Part shown: positions 43,591 through 52,959 of the stretch, one piece after another
How positions within the stretch are numbered: the stretch's first letter is position 1
Layout: each line of letters begins with the position of its first letter
Program-made: the position numbers and the translations under genes
From: Clostridium_AM sp900759715
GTDB taxonomy: Bacteria > Bacillota > Clostridia > Clostridiales > Clostridiaceae
Length of the DNA stretch: 64,000 nt
Direction of reading: 5' to 3'
NCBI GenBank assembly: GCA_900759715.1
Contig: CAAEXF010000044.1
Coordinates: 1-64,000, forward strand
The notes under the pieces: generated by a model
Told to the model about the DNA's origin: nothing
What the model saw: the letters and a program-made list of their open reading frames with translations, nothing else
The model's database searches: none

Positions 43591-43617
43591 AATACCCGCG
43601 TAATTTACGCGGGTATT
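43591..43617. terminator. Bidirectional terminator, glutamine synthetase / rbsR
   Basis: AATACCCGCGTA / TACGCGGGTATT with loop ATT is GC-rich and lies exactly between the convergent stop codons. Confidence 0.85.
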
Positions 43618-43620
43618 ATG

Positions 43621-44616
43621 CTATGTTTCTCTAATTATAAGCTCTGTTTCAAAATAAATCTGTTTGTTTTCAATATCTGCAGCGTCTATAACATCTATAA
43701 GTAACTTACAAGATTGTTTTCCCATTTCATAGATAGGTTGAGCTATTGTTGTTAACTCTGGCTCAAAAATCTCTGATAGTTCAATGTTGTCAAAACCAAG
43801 AACTCTTATATCCTTTGGTATTTTAAATCCTCTTTTTAATAATACCTTTATTCCCCCTAATGCCATTGCATCATTGCTATAAAATATAGCATCTAGATTA
43901 GTTGTATTCTGCAATATGTTTTCTGTAGCCTTAATGCCTCCGTCTATAGTAAAATCTCCACTGAACACAAGACTCTCATTATATAATCCATATTTATTCA
44001 TAGAATATTTATAACCATCTAGTCTTTGTCTAGAAATTTCAAGGGTTTTAGGACCTTCTACAAAGGCAATTCTTCTACTTCCTTCATTATACAGATACTC
44101 TATCCCCTTCAAAACTCCATCTTTGTTTAGAGCATATACTCCGTATTCCTCTTCATGAGTATCAATATATCTATCTACAAGCACAAAAGGAATGTTATTA
44201 TGCTTTAGCATTTTAACACTATTCTCGCTTTCTCCACCGGCTATAAATATAACTCCATCTACTAGCTTACTTATGAGTAATTTTATATATTTTTCTTCCT
44301 TATTCGTCTCATTATCCGTATTGCAAAAAATTACGTTATATCCTAATAAACTAGCCTCATCCTCAATGGCTCTTGCAATTGAGGAAAAAAATGGGTTAGT
44401 GATATCCGGGAGTATTATTCCAATTGTCCCAGTTTTTTTTGTGCTTAGGCTTCTTGCCAAAGAGTTTGGTATATAGTTCATTTCCTTAGCCAAACTCAGC
44501 ACTTTATTTCTAGTCTCCTCGCTTATACTTTGATCATGTTTACTTAAAACCATTGAAACGGTGGCCTTAGATACTCCTGCCATTTTAGCAATATCAAGCA
44601 TTGTTACTTTTTTCAT
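43621..44616 (-). CDS. rbsR: LacI-family ribose operon repressor
   Basis: This 331-residue repressor has an N-terminal LacI helix-turn-helix (MLDIAKMAGVSKATVSMVLS) and hinge helix (NSLARSLSTKKTGTIGII). A periplasmic-binding-protein-like sugar domain follows (VDRYIDTHEEEYG, FYSNDAMALGGIKVL, VLGFDNIELSEIFEP). It is the last gene of the ribose cluster. A terminator lies between rbsB and rbsR, and a TATAAT at about 44664 (minus strand) could give it a second promoter. Its likely operator is the paired AACCGGTT palindrome before rbsK. Confidence 0.93.
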   Translation of the reverse strand: MKKVTMLDIAKMAGVSKATVSMVLSKHDQSISEETRNKVLSLAKEMNYIPNSLARSLSTKKTGTIGIILPDITNPFFSSIARAIEDEASLLGYNVIFCNTDNETNKEEKYIKLLISKLVDGVIFIAGGESENSVKMLKHNNIPFVLVDRYIDTHEEEYGVYALNKDGVLKGIEYLYNEGSRRIAFVEGPKTLEISRQRLDGYKYSMNKYGLYNESLVFSGDFTIDGGIKATENILQNTTNLDAIFYSNDAMALGGIKVLLKRGFKIPKDIRVLGFDNIELSEIFEPELTTIAQPIYEMGKQSCKLLIDVIDAADIENKQIYFETELIIRET

Positions 44617-44683
44617 TACTATCCCTCGTGCACTTTAAATTTTTCCATTTATAGTTATATACCTATTATACACTATACTTTAT

Positions 44684-44711
44684 AAAATCCAGGGCAAATG
44701 CCCTGGATTTT
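44684..44711 (-). terminator. Intra-operon terminator after rbsB
   Basis: AAAATCCAGGGCA / TGCCCTGGATTTT directly follows the rbsB stop codon. On the minus strand it is succeeded by ATAAAG, so termination may be partial, lowering rbsR relative to the transport genes. Confidence 0.78.
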
Positions 44712-44715
44712 TAAA

Positions 44716-45633
44716 TTATTTCTTTATAAGTTTTAAATCTACTGGTATTTCTTTTTGTACGGATTCACCCTTTATAACTTTTGCAGCGTTTTCAACAGCT
44801 AAACTTCCCATTAAGTCTGGTTGCTGTGCAACTGTAGCTGCCATTTCTCCGCTTTCAACAGCTTTTTTAGCATCATCATTTCCATCAAAACCAACAACTA
44901 AAACCTTTTTGCCTTTTAGGGCCTTAACAGCGCCTAAAGCCATCTCATCATTATGAGCGAACACAGCATCAAACTGTGGTGTAGCTTGCATTATGTTTTC
45001 CATTACGTTTAATCCCTTTTGTCTATCAAAGTCTGCTGCTTGGCTAGCTACAACCTTAACATTATCTTTGTTATCTACACCCTCATGGAATCCCTTACCT
45101 CTATCTCTAGTAGCTGATGCTCCTGGTATTCCTTGAAGCTCAACTATGTTAGCCTTGCCACCTAACTTTTCAAGAATGAAATCTGCTGCCATTTTTCCAC
45201 CCTTAACATTATCTGAAGCTATGTGGGCAACAACATCACCTTTATTAGCTTTTCTATCTACAGTTAAAACTGGTACTTTCTTATCATTTGCTGCTTGGAT
45301 TGAGTTTCCAACTGCATCACTATCTGTTGGGTTTATAATGATTGCTGAAACTCCCTGTTGTAAAAGGTCATCAACGTTAGCTCTTTCCTTGCTTGCATCA
45401 TTTTGTGAGTCAACAACTACCAAGTCATATCCTAGTTCTTGAGCTTTTTTAGTTGCTCCATCTTTCATGGATACAAAGAAAGGATTGTTTAGTGTTGATA
45501 CAACCATTCCTATCTTTTTCTTTTCTCCACCTTGTTTGCTTTGCTCTGTCTTGCTGCCACATCCAGTAAACCCTGCTACAGCAATCATACCTGTCAAAGC
45601 TAATGATAACATTTTTAAACGAGTTCTTTTCAT
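44716..45633 (-). CDS. rbsB: Ribose ABC transporter substrate-binding lipoprotein
   Basis: This 305-residue lipoprotein has the signal peptide lipobox AGFTGC. The mature RbsB fold shows IGMVVSTLNNPFFVSMKDG, IINPTDSDAVGNSIQAAND, TVDRKANKGDVVAHIASDN and VFAHNDEMALGA. It binds ribose outside the cell for RbsAC. The start is ATG 45633, with GAGGAGG 9-10 nt upstream; a longer frame would start inside that RBS. Confidence 0.95.
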   Translation of the reverse strand: MKRTRLKMLSLALTGMIAVAGFTGCGSKTEQSKQGGEKKKIGMVVSTLNNPFFVSMKDGATKKAQELGYDLVVVDSQNDASKERANVDDLLQQGVSAIIINPTDSDAVGNSIQAANDKKVPVLTVDRKANKGDVVAHIASDNVKGGKMAADFILEKLGGKANIVELQGIPGASATRDRGKGFHEGVDNKDNVKVVASQAADFDRQKGLNVMENIMQATPQFDAVFAHNDEMALGAVKALKGKKVLVVGFDGNDDAKKAVESGEMAATVAQQPDLMGSLAVENAAKVIKGESVQKEIPVDLKLIKK

Positions 45634-45677
45634 AATATTAATCCTCCTCAAATTTTATATAAATTTTTAATGTTTAC

Positions 45678-46607
45678 TTATTTATTTTTCTTATCAAGGA
45701 TAACAGCCAGTATTATTACAAAACCTTTTACTATTAATTGATAGAATGGAGATACATTCATTAAATTTAATCCATTATTTAATACACCTATAATCATTGC
45801 ACCTATTATTGTTCCAATTACTGATCCTTCTCCACCCGAAAGGCTTGTCCCTCCAAGAACAACTGCTGCAATAGCATCTAATTCAAATCCAGAACCAGCA
45901 TTAGGTGATGCTGACCCTATTCTGCTTGTTACTACAATACCGCTAAGTGCTGCTGTTACACCGCATATAACATAAACTAAAGCTTTAATTTTATCTGTAT
46001 TTATACCTGACAGCCTTGCTGAGTCTTCATTACCACCTACAGCATAAACATATCTGCCATATCTTGTTTGATTTAGCACATACCAAGCACCTAAAACTAC
46101 AAGTAGTATTAGAATTACTGGTAAAGGTATTCCTGCTAATTTACCATTACCTATAACAGTAAAATCTGAGCTTAAGCCTGATATAGGTGTTCCTTTCGTA
46201 TAAACATAGGTTACTCCTCTAAATACAGTCATAGTTGCCAAGGTTACTATGAAAGCCTGTATTTTGCCTTTTGAAACTAGTATCCCGTTAAATAAGCCAA
46301 TCAATGCTCCTATTATTAAAACTGCAATTATAGTTACAAAAGTATTAGTATTACTTTTAACTAAGGTTGCTGCTATAGCCCCTGTTATAGCCAAAGTTGA
46401 TCCAACAGATAAGTCTATTCCTCCAGTTAGTATTACAAAGCACATACCTACTGCAATTATTGCGTTAACGGAAACCTGAGTAAATACATTTAGTATGTTT
46501 GTGACAGTTAAAAATCTAGGAGTAATAATAGATATAACTACACAAAGTATTATTAAGCCTATTAAAGATTTATATTTAAAAAGCAAACTCTTAATATCCT
46601 TTTCCAT
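45678..46607 (-). CDS. rbsC: Ribose ABC transporter permease
   Basis: This 309-residue permease has about 8-10 membrane helices and the sugar-permease signature GGIDLSVGSTLAITGAIAA. It continues with LSGINTDKIKALVYVICG and ELDAIAAVVLGGTSLSGGEG. It forms the membrane channel with RbsA. It lies 31 nt after rbsA and 44 nt before rbsB. Confidence 0.96.
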   Translation of the reverse strand: MEKDIKSLLFKYKSLIGLIILCVVISIITPRFLTVTNILNVFTQVSVNAIIAVGMCFVILTGGIDLSVGSTLAITGAIAATLVKSNTNTFVTIIAVLIIGALIGLFNGILVSKGKIQAFIVTLATMTVFRGVTYVYTKGTPISGLSSDFTVIGNGKLAGIPLPVILILLVVLGAWYVLNQTRYGRYVYAVGGNEDSARLSGINTDKIKALVYVICGVTAALSGIVVTSRIGSASPNAGSGFELDAIAAVVLGGTSLSGGEGSVIGTIIGAMIIGVLNNGLNLMNVSPFYQLIVKGFVIILAVILDKKNK

Positions 46608-46638
46608 ATTTCATTCTCCCTTTGTTATAATATAAAAT

Positions 46639-48138
46639 TTAAATACCAACTGCATATTTCATTATGTTTTCTTGAGTAAGCTCATCTCTCTTTAACTCAC
46701 CAGTTAACTTTCCTTCGTGCATTACAATTACTCTATCGCTTACACCTATTATTTCTGCCATATCAGAAGAAATCATAATGACAGCCTTTCCAGCACTCTT
46801 TAACTCATTTAAAACTTCATAGATTTCCTTCTTTGCTCCCACATCTATACCTTTAGTAGGTTCATCAATTATCAAAATCTTTGGCGAAAGCATAAGCCAC
46901 TTTGCCAATATTACCTTTTGTTGATTTCCTCCACTAAGATTTTTAATTAACTGCTCTCTATGGGGAGTTTTAACTGAAAGTTTCTTTATATATTTATCAA
47001 CTTCTTCTTTTTCTGCCTTTTTATTTATTCTTTTTAAGCTATTCTCATAGCTTTTTAAATTTGATATTGTCATATTTTCTCTTACAGACATGCCCAGAAT
47101 TAAGCCTTCTTTTTTTCTATCTTCGGATAAGTAGCAAACTCCATGGCTAATTGCATCTTTAGGGGAATTTATACTAACCTTTTGTCCATCAATACAGATT
47201 TCGCCTGAACTTTTCTTGTAATCTCCAAAAATAGTTTTAGCAAGCTCAGTTCTTCCGGCTCCCATAAGTCCGGCAATACCTAATATTTCTCCAGCTTTTA
47301 CTTCAAAACTTACATTCCTAACTTTATCTTTTAGAGATATGTTATCAACCTTTAATAAGGTTTTTGTTTTATCTACTTCTTTATAAGGAAACTGCTCTTC
47401 AAGTTTTCTTCCCACCATCATAGTAATTAAATCATCTTTAGTTACGCTTTTAGTTTCCACATCTCCAACATATTTACCATCTCTTAGTACAGTAATAGAA
47501 TCACAGATTTCAAAAATCTCATCCAATCTATGAGATATATAAATAACTGCCATTCCCTTTTCTTTTAGCTTTCTAATTACAGTAAATAAATTTTTTGTTT
47601 CTACATCAGTGAGCGCCGTAGTTGGTTCATCCATTATAATAATGCTAGAGTTTTTAGTTAAGGCTTTTGCAATTTCAATCATTTGCATTTCTCCTACATT
47701 TATATCCTTAACTAAAGTATTCGGATTTACATTGCATCCAATTTGCTCTAGAAAGCCTAAGCTTCTTTCTCTCATCCATGCTTTATTTATTCTTCTAGTA
47801 CCCTTATCAAACTTCTCATTTCCTAAAAATATATTTTCTGAAACAGTTAGGTTCGGAAGCACACTAAGTTCCTGATGTATAATTGTTATTCCCATGCTTT
47901 CAGCATGTTTAATACCCTGTATATCAACCTCGTTTCCTTCAATTAAAACCTTGCCCTCATCTTTTTTATAAACACCACTTAATATCTTCATAAGTGTAGA
48001 CTTTCCTGCTCCATTTTCTCCAAGCAATGCTACTACTTCTCCAGAATGGACTTTTAGATTAACGTCTTGTAGTGCCTTTACTCCAGGAAAGGACTTAGAT
48101 ATGCCTACCATCTCTAAAAGCGGCTTTTTATCTTCCAT
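46639..48138 (-). CDS. rbsA: Ribose ABC transporter ATPase, double domain
   Basis: This 499-residue fused ATPase has a first domain with Walker A GENGAGKST, signature NVGEMQMIEIAKAL and Walker B IIIMDEPTTAL. The second domain has the altered P loop GLMGAGRTE, typical of sugar importers of this class, then LSGGNQQKVILAKW and IIDEPTKGIDVGAK. It drives ribose uptake. The expected order rbsD-rbsA-rbsC is kept. Confidence 0.96.
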   Translation of the reverse strand: MEDKKPLLEMVGISKSFPGVKALQDVNLKVHSGEVVALLGENGAGKSTLMKILSGVYKKDEGKVLIEGNEVDIQGIKHAESMGITIIHQELSVLPNLTVSENIFLGNEKFDKGTRRINKAWMRERSLGFLEQIGCNVNPNTLVKDINVGEMQMIEIAKALTKNSSIIIMDEPTTALTDVETKNLFTVIRKLKEKGMAVIYISHRLDEIFEICDSITVLRDGKYVGDVETKSVTKDDLITMMVGRKLEEQFPYKEVDKTKTLLKVDNISLKDKVRNVSFEVKAGEILGIAGLMGAGRTELAKTIFGDYKKSSGEICIDGQKVSINSPKDAISHGVCYLSEDRKKEGLILGMSVRENMTISNLKSYENSLKRINKKAEKEEVDKYIKKLSVKTPHREQLIKNLSGGNQQKVILAKWLMLSPKILIIDEPTKGIDVGAKKEIYEVLNELKSAGKAVIMISSDMAEIIGVSDRVIVMHEGKLTGELKRDELTQENIMKYAVGI

Positions 48139-48161
48139 ATTCTTTCCTCCTAAAAATGTTT

Positions 48162-48557
48162 TTAAAATACAACTCCTGATCTTAAAATTATATTTGCATA
48201 AGGTGTTTGCTCTCCAGTTCTTATAACAGCCTTACATTCTTTCAATTTATCTTTGAGCTCTTCATGTGTTATGAAGGTTATTTTCACATCTCCAATTTCC
48301 TTTTTTATTTCTTCAAATAGTGCTGGACTAACATCTACAGTTTCCTTTGCTAATTCTACTTCTTCTACTTGAAGCTCCGTTAGTACAACTTTTAATGTAG
48401 CTATAAAACTAGGAATATCTTTTATAAGAGCTAAATCTATTCTTTTGGTTTCCTCTGGGATAGGTAAACCGCAGTCCCCTATGGCTAAACCATCAGTATG
48501 CCCCATTTTTGATATTACACTAGATATTTCTGAATTTAATAATCCGGTTTTTTTCAC
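48162..48557 (-). CDS. rbsD: D-ribose pyranase
   Basis: This 131-residue enzyme converts the pyranose and furanose forms of ribose. The family signature is clear: ISKMGHTDGLAIGDCGLPIP with the catalytic His, and the C-terminal VIRTGEQTPYANIILRSGV. It starts 3 nt after rbsK, so translation is coupled. Confidence 0.96.
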   Translation of the reverse strand: MKKTGLLNSEISSVISKMGHTDGLAIGDCGLPIPEETKRIDLALIKDIPSFIATLKVVLTELQVEEVELAKETVDVSPALFEEIKKEIGDVKITFITHEELKDKLKECKAVIRTGEQTPYANIILRSGVVF

Positions 48558-48560
48558 TTT

Positions 48561-49493
48561 TTATTCCTCCCTGTATAGCTTGATCACTTCTTCTAGATGT
48601 GGAAGAGATGGTTGAGCACCTTGTCTCTGAACTACAAGTGCTGAAACTTTATTTGCAAATTTAATAGCTTTTTCAATTATTTCAAAATCTACTTTATCTT
48701 CATTTTGTAATTTACTTGCTAAGGCTCCTATAAAGCTATCTCCTGCTGCAGTAGTGTCTATAGCTTTAACTTTATATGCTGGTATAACACTAAACTTATC
48801 ATTGCTTACTAACGCTGCACCTCTCTCACCTAGGGTTATTATCACAAATTTAACTCCTTTGCCCATGAAACTATCTGCTGCTTCTTTTACACCATTTATA
48901 TCTTCTACTTTAATCCCTGTAAGCTCAAAAGCTTCTGTTTCGTTTGGAATTATAATATCTGTAAGTTTTAACAGCTCATCAGGTATGTTTTTTGCTGGAG
49001 CTGGGTTCAATATAGTTGTTACCCCATTTTTCTTAGCAATTTCAAAGGCCTTTATTGTGATATCTAGTGGAGTTTCAAATTGAGCTATAAGCAATTTAGA
49101 ATTTTTTATTACATTCTCAGCATCTTCAATTGACTTATTATCAATCTCCATGTTAGCTCCAGGTACAACTATTATAGAATTACTTCCAGTATCATCAACT
49201 GTAATAATTGCCATACCAGTTGGAGTATGCTCACTATATTTAATGTTATTTATATCTATTTTATCTTGTTCCAGAACTTTTAAGAGCTCGCAACCGTTTT
49301 CATCTTGTCCAACTTTTCCTATAAAGCTTACACTAGATCCTAATCTTTTAGCAGCAACTGCTTGGTTGGCACCTTTTCCTCCAGGAATTTTTTTATAATC
49401 CTTTGATAAAATAGTTTCTCCTGACTTTACCATTCTATCAACTCTTAATACTAAATCCATATTTATGCTACCTAAAATGCAAACTCTATTCAT
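48561..49493 (-). CDS. rbsK: Ribokinase
   Basis: This 310-residue PfkB-family kinase makes ribose-5-phosphate, the substrate of prs. Signatures are GSINMDLVLRVDRM, PGGKGANQAVAAKRLG, and the catalytic anion hole with Asp in IDTTAAGDSFIGALA. It is the first gene after the rbs promoter. The RBS is AGAGGTGA before ATG 49493. Confidence 0.96.
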   Translation of the reverse strand: MNRVCILGSINMDLVLRVDRMVKSGETILSKDYKKIPGGKGANQAVAAKRLGSSVSFIGKVGQDENGCELLKVLEQDKIDINNIKYSEHTPTGMAIITVDDTGSNSIIVVPGANMEIDNKSIEDAENVIKNSKLLIAQFETPLDITIKAFEIAKKNGVTTILNPAPAKNIPDELLKLTDIIIPNETEAFELTGIKVEDINGVKEAADSFMGKGVKFVIITLGERGAALVSNDKFSVIPAYKVKAIDTTAAGDSFIGALASKLQNEDKVDFEIIEKAIKFANKVSALVVQRQGAQPSLPHLEEVIKLYREE

Positions 49494-49530
49494 ATATATT
49501 CACCTCTATATAAGTAATTCTTAATCATTT

Positions 49531-49554
49531 AACCGGTTTATTTAACCGGTTAAA
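49531..49554 (-). promoter_or_regulatory. Twin RbsR operator
   Basis: AACCGGTT occurs twice. The second is a perfect 14-bp palindrome TTTAACCGGTTAAA (49541-49554), and the first lies at 49531-49538. Both sit just downstream of the -10 box and before the RBS. The central CpG palindrome is typical of LacI-family operators, and rbsR is the last gene of the cluster. Confidence 0.85.
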
Positions 49555-49557
49555 TTT

Positions 49558-49586
49558 ATTTTATATTAGCTTTAAGGATATGTCAA
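49558..49586 (-). promoter_or_regulatory. Sigma-A promoter of the rbs operon
   Basis: On the minus strand, TTGACA (49586-49581) and TAAAAT (49563-49558) are exactly 17 bp apart. The twin operator overlaps the expected start site, so repressor binding would block transcription directly. Confidence 0.9.
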
Positions 49587-49594
49587 TCATTTTT

Positions 49595-49608
49595 TGAAAA
49601 CATTTTCA
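49595..49608 (-). promoter_or_regulatory. Possible cre site upstream of rbs promoter
   Basis: TGAAAATGTTTTCA (minus strand) is a near-palindrome fitting the CcpA cre pattern, except for T in place of C at the central CG. It lies 8 bp upstream of the -35 box. A repressor bound here would be less direct than usual, so this is tentative. Confidence 0.4.
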
Positions 49609-49621
49609 TTGCTTAAAATTA

Positions 49622-49668
49622 AAAAAAGAAGAACAATAACAGCTTCTGCTGCTGCTACTCTTCTTTTT
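49622..49668 (-). terminator. Terminator after 2H phosphoesterase gene
   Basis: AAGAAGA / TCTTCTT enclose a loop with GCAGCAGCAG and AGCTG. Seven T follow on the minus strand. Confidence 0.75.
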
Positions 49669-49684
49669 ATTATTTAATGTTATA

Positions 49685-50233
49685 TTAAAAATCCCTTAAT
49701 GGAAAACTTTTTATTATCATTTCTTTCTTATTGTTTATCGGTTTCCAAAGCTCTATCCTATCTATCTTCGCCATCTTATGAATATTTTCTTTTTTAGCAG
49801 TGTCACAAGCTGCCACATATTCTTTACTGGACCATTCTCTTATAGCATAATTAGTATTAGCTAATGAAACATGCAAATCCCAGTTATCGATATTGTCCCT
49901 AACATTAAAACCATGTAATTTAAGTATATCATTTATATGTCTTGCTAATCTGATTATATATCCCTTATTTTCTATTTTTAAATTAACTGATTTGTATGGT
50001 GGATCAAAGCACATTGCTCCATTAATTTCAACTTTAAATTTTTTATATGGCTTTAATATATCAGAAACTATTTTATTTAGCTTCTCTATGTCAGGATCTC
50101 CTATAACTTCTAAGGTTATGTGAAGAACAGGCATATTTTTATATATTTTGTACTTTTTACATATACTTTTTTGCATTTCTTCAATGTATGAATATGATTG
50201 TTTATCAAATAAAGCTACTAAATAATACTTCAT
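49685..50233 (-). CDS. 2H phosphoesterase, 2'-5' RNA ligase-like
   Basis: This 182-residue protein has the two HxT/S-x catalytic motifs of the LigT/2H family, LHITLEV (about 45) and LHVSLAN (about 124). Members open cyclic nucleotide phosphates or 2'-5' linkages in RNA. Its substrate is unknown. A basic patch (KYKIYKNM, KKENIHKMAK) fits nucleic acid binding. It is monocistronic. Confidence 0.85.
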   Translation of the reverse strand: MKYYLVALFDKQSYSYIEEMQKSICKKYKIYKNMPVLHITLEVIGDPDIEKLNKIVSDILKPYKKFKVEINGAMCFDPPYKSVNLKIENKGYIIRLARHINDILKLHGFNVRDNIDNWDLHVSLANTNYAIREWSSKEYVAACDTAKKENIHKMAKIDRIELWKPINNKKEMIIKSFPLRDF

Positions 50234-50512
50234 ATTATTCTCAATCCCCCAAAACTAATACTTATGAGTCCATGTTATAACAACTAAATATTATTATAAC
50301 ATATAATTGTTCCATATAATATTTTTATACATAATATCTTCATGATAATTTATCTAATTGTACTAAAAAGCAATATTTTCTTATTAAAATCTCAACTATC
50401 TATGTAGTATATATCTTTATTTAATTTTAATTCAATGTATATATAAAGCTTAAAGTGAGAAAATAATATTGTTAGTTTTTAAAATATAATTAATTCATGG
50501 AGGTATTCAGTA

Positions 50513-50677
50513 ATGATGGGAAAACACAATGATAGCATAGGATGTGTAGTTAGTGAATGTAGGTTTCATGCTAAAGCCGAAGACTATTGTACATTAGAGA
50601 AAATTCAAGTTACAAAACATGAATCATTAGCTAAAACAAAACAATGCACAGACTGTGGAAGTTTCGAAAAAGAATAG
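50513..50677 (+). CDS. DUF1540 small Cys-rich protein
   Basis: This 54-residue protein has two Cys groups, IGCVVSECRFHAKAEDYC and CTDCGSFEK, typical of DUF1540 (a probable small metal-binding domain). DUF1540 genes are common in spore formers; the role is unknown. ATG 50513 (or 50516) follows GGAGGT. It is monocistronic with its own terminator. Confidence 0.85.
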   Translation: MMGKHNDSIGCVVSECRFHAKAEDYCTLEKIQVTKHESLAKTKQCTDCGSFEKE

Positions 50678-50687
50678 TTGTAAAAAC

Positions 50688-50715
50688 ATAAGCACCCTAG
50701 GGTGCTTATTATTTT
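50688..50715 (+). terminator. Terminator after DUF1540 gene
   Basis: The palindrome ATAAGCACCC TAGGGTGCTTAT is followed by TATTTTT, immediately after the DUF1540 stop codon. Confidence 0.85.
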
Positions 50716-50866
50716 TGGACTAAATTACATTAACCTCCTATTCACTTTTCTAAAATTAATGTTAAAATATTATAGAATTATGTTATAATAAACTTTGTGT
50801 AACAATTTGAATTTAAGTTTTATGAATTTATATAAATTAATAATGATGATAAGGATGGATGCGGGA

Positions 50867-52129
50867 ATGGATAAATTGGTAATTAATGGTGGAAAACCTC
50901 TTTATGGTTGTATAGAAATAAATGGTGCAAAAAATGCTGCTGTAGCGATACTTCCTGCTGCTATAATGGCTAGTGAAGGTGTTTGTAATATAGATAATAT
51001 ACCTAATATTGAAGATGTTCATTGTATTGAAAGAATAAATGAAAGTCTCGGATGTACTTTAGTTAGAGACAAAAATTCTGTTTCTATAGATAGTTCAAAA
51101 ATAAATAGTGTTATAGCAAATACAGAAGATGTGAGAAAAATGAGAGCTTCCTACTATTTAATAGGAGCACTTTTAGGCAGATTTAAAAAAGCTGTCGTAG
51201 AACTTCCAGGGGGGTGCCCTATTGGAGTTAGACCTATAGATCAACACATCAAAGGTTTTGAAGCTTTAGGTGCAAAGGTAGAAATTAAACATGGATGTGT
51301 AACTGCTGAAGCTGACAGATTAATAGGAACAAATATATTTTTTGATGTAGTTAGTGTTGGTGCAACTATAAATGTTATGTTAGCAGCAACCTTTGCTGAG
51401 GGGGTAACAACCTTAGAGAACGTTGCAAAAGAGCCTCATGTAGTAGATGTTGCAAACTTTTTAAATAGTATGGGCGCAAATATTAAAGGTGCTGGTACTG
51501 ATGTTATAAGAGTCGTAGGTGTAGAGTCTTTAAAAGGCTGTTCCTATAGCGTAATACCTGATCAGATAGAAGCTGGTACTTATATGATAGCTGCTGCTGC
51601 TTGTGGAGGAGAAGTTACTATACAAAACGTTATACCAAAACATCTTGAGTCCATATCTGCAAAGCTTATAGAAATGGGTGCAGAAGTGACTGAAGATGGT
51701 GATTGTATTACTGTAAAATCTAGTGGTAACCTTAAAGGAGTAAACATAAAAACTCAACCTTATCCTGGCTTTCCAACAGATGTACAGCAACCAATGAGCA
51801 CACTTCTAACAGTAGCTCAAGGTAGAAGTATAATTAACGAAAGCATTTGGGAAAGCAGATTTAAGCATGCAGATGAATTAAAGAAAATGGGCGCAAATGT
51901 AAAGGTTGAAGGTAGATCTGCTATAATAGATGGTGTCAGTAAACTCACAGGTGCTATTGTAAAAGCAACTGACCTAAGAGCTGGTGCAGCTATGGTTATA
52001 GCTGGCCTTATAGCGGAAGGTACTACTGAGGTAGTAAGCATTGAACATATTGATAGAGGATATCCTAATATAGAGGAAAAATTCCACGCATTAGGAGCTG
52101 ATATAATAAGGATTTTCTGTGCTGAATAG
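50867..52129 (+). CDS. murA: UDP-N-acetylglucosamine 1-carboxyvinyltransferase
   Basis: This 420-residue enzyme makes enolpyruvyl-UDP-GlcNAc, the first committed step of peptidoglycan. It has NGAKNAAVAILPAAIMA, the catalytic loop PGGCPIGVRPIDQH with the fosfomycin-target Cys, and YPGFPTDVQQPMSTLL with the conserved Asp. The start is set at ATG 50867 (MDKLVINGG), which gives normal family length; a longer frame from 50795 has no RBS. With a Cys at the target position, fosfomycin binding is expected. Confidence 0.95.
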   Translation: MDKLVINGGKPLYGCIEINGAKNAAVAILPAAIMASEGVCNIDNIPNIEDVHCIERINESLGCTLVRDKNSVSIDSSKINSVIANTEDVRKMRASYYLIGALLGRFKKAVVELPGGCPIGVRPIDQHIKGFEALGAKVEIKHGCVTAEADRLIGTNIFFDVVSVGATINVMLAATFAEGVTTLENVAKEPHVVDVANFLNSMGANIKGAGTDVIRVVGVESLKGCSYSVIPDQIEAGTYMIAAAACGGEVTIQNVIPKHLESISAKLIEMGAEVTEDGDCITVKSSGNLKGVNIKTQPYPGFPTDVQQPMSTLLTVAQGRSIINESIWESRFKHADELKKMGANVKVEGRSAIIDGVSKLTGAIVKATDLRAGAAMVIAGLIAEGTTEVVSIEHIDRGYPNIEEKFHALGADIIRIFCAE

Positions 52130-52156
52130 TCTTAACCTTAGAATAGGAGAATTATT

Positions 52157-52942
52157 ATGATTTTTTGTTCTTTATACAGTGGTAGTAGCGGAAATAGCCT
52201 ATTTGTATCTTCTGACAAAGCTAAAGTACTCATAGACGCAGGGCTTCCTGGAAAGAGTATTGAGAATGCCCTATTAAACATCGGGCATAACGCTAAAGAT
52301 ATCGATGCTATATTTGTTACTCATGAGCATATAGACCACACAAAAGGTGTTGGAGTATTGTCAAGAAAATATGATATTCCGATATATGCAAATTCTCCTA
52401 CTTGGGAAGCTATGTCGGGAACTATAGGAAAAATAAAAGAACATAATATTAAAGTGATAGATAGTAGCTACATTAGTGTTAAAGACATGGACGTATTAAG
52501 CTATAAAATTTCTCATGATGCTGCAGCTCCTTCTGGATATGCTTTGCAATATAAAGATAAAAAGGTTTGCATAGCAACAGACTTAGGCTTTTTTTCCGAT
52601 GAGGTAAACACTGCCCTAAAGGATGCAGATGTAATATTGCTTGAGAGTAATCATGACGTAGAAATGCTTAAATTCGGACCATATCCCTATAACTTAAAAA
52701 GAAGAATTTTAAGCGATATTGGACATTTATCTAACGAAGACTGCGGAAAAGCCATTGTAGATATTACAAATGACAAGTTTAAAAAGATAATATTAGGACA
52801 CTTAAGCAAAACCAATAACTATCCTGAACTAGCCTACCAAACTGTGCTAAATGTCTTAACTTCTGCTGGAGTTAAGTTAGATAAAGATTTAAGTTTATCT
52901 ATGGCAAAGAGGGATATGCCAAGTAATTATATAGAATTTTAA
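52157..52942 (+). CDS. walJ: MBL-fold hydrolase WalJ/YycJ family
   Basis: This 261-residue protein has the N terminus FCSLYSGSSGNSLFVSS, which is diagnostic of YycJ. Metal ligands are THEHIDHTKG, and the later conserved segments are LESNHDVEMLKFGPYP and GHLSNEDCGKAI. In Bacillus it lies near rlmH and may affect DNA replication or repair and wall stress. It follows murA by 27 nt. Confidence 0.92.
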   Translation: MIFCSLYSGSSGNSLFVSSDKAKVLIDAGLPGKSIENALLNIGHNAKDIDAIFVTHEHIDHTKGVGVLSRKYDIPIYANSPTWEAMSGTIGKIKEHNIKVIDSSYISVKDMDVLSYKISHDAAAPSGYALQYKDKKVCIATDLGFFSDEVNTALKDADVILLESNHDVEMLKFGPYPYNLKRRILSDIGHLSNEDCGKAIVDITNDKFKKIILGHLSKTNNYPELAYQTVLNVLTSAGVKLDKDLSLSMAKRDMPSNYIEF

Positions 52943-52959
52943 ATGAAATGGGTGAGGAT

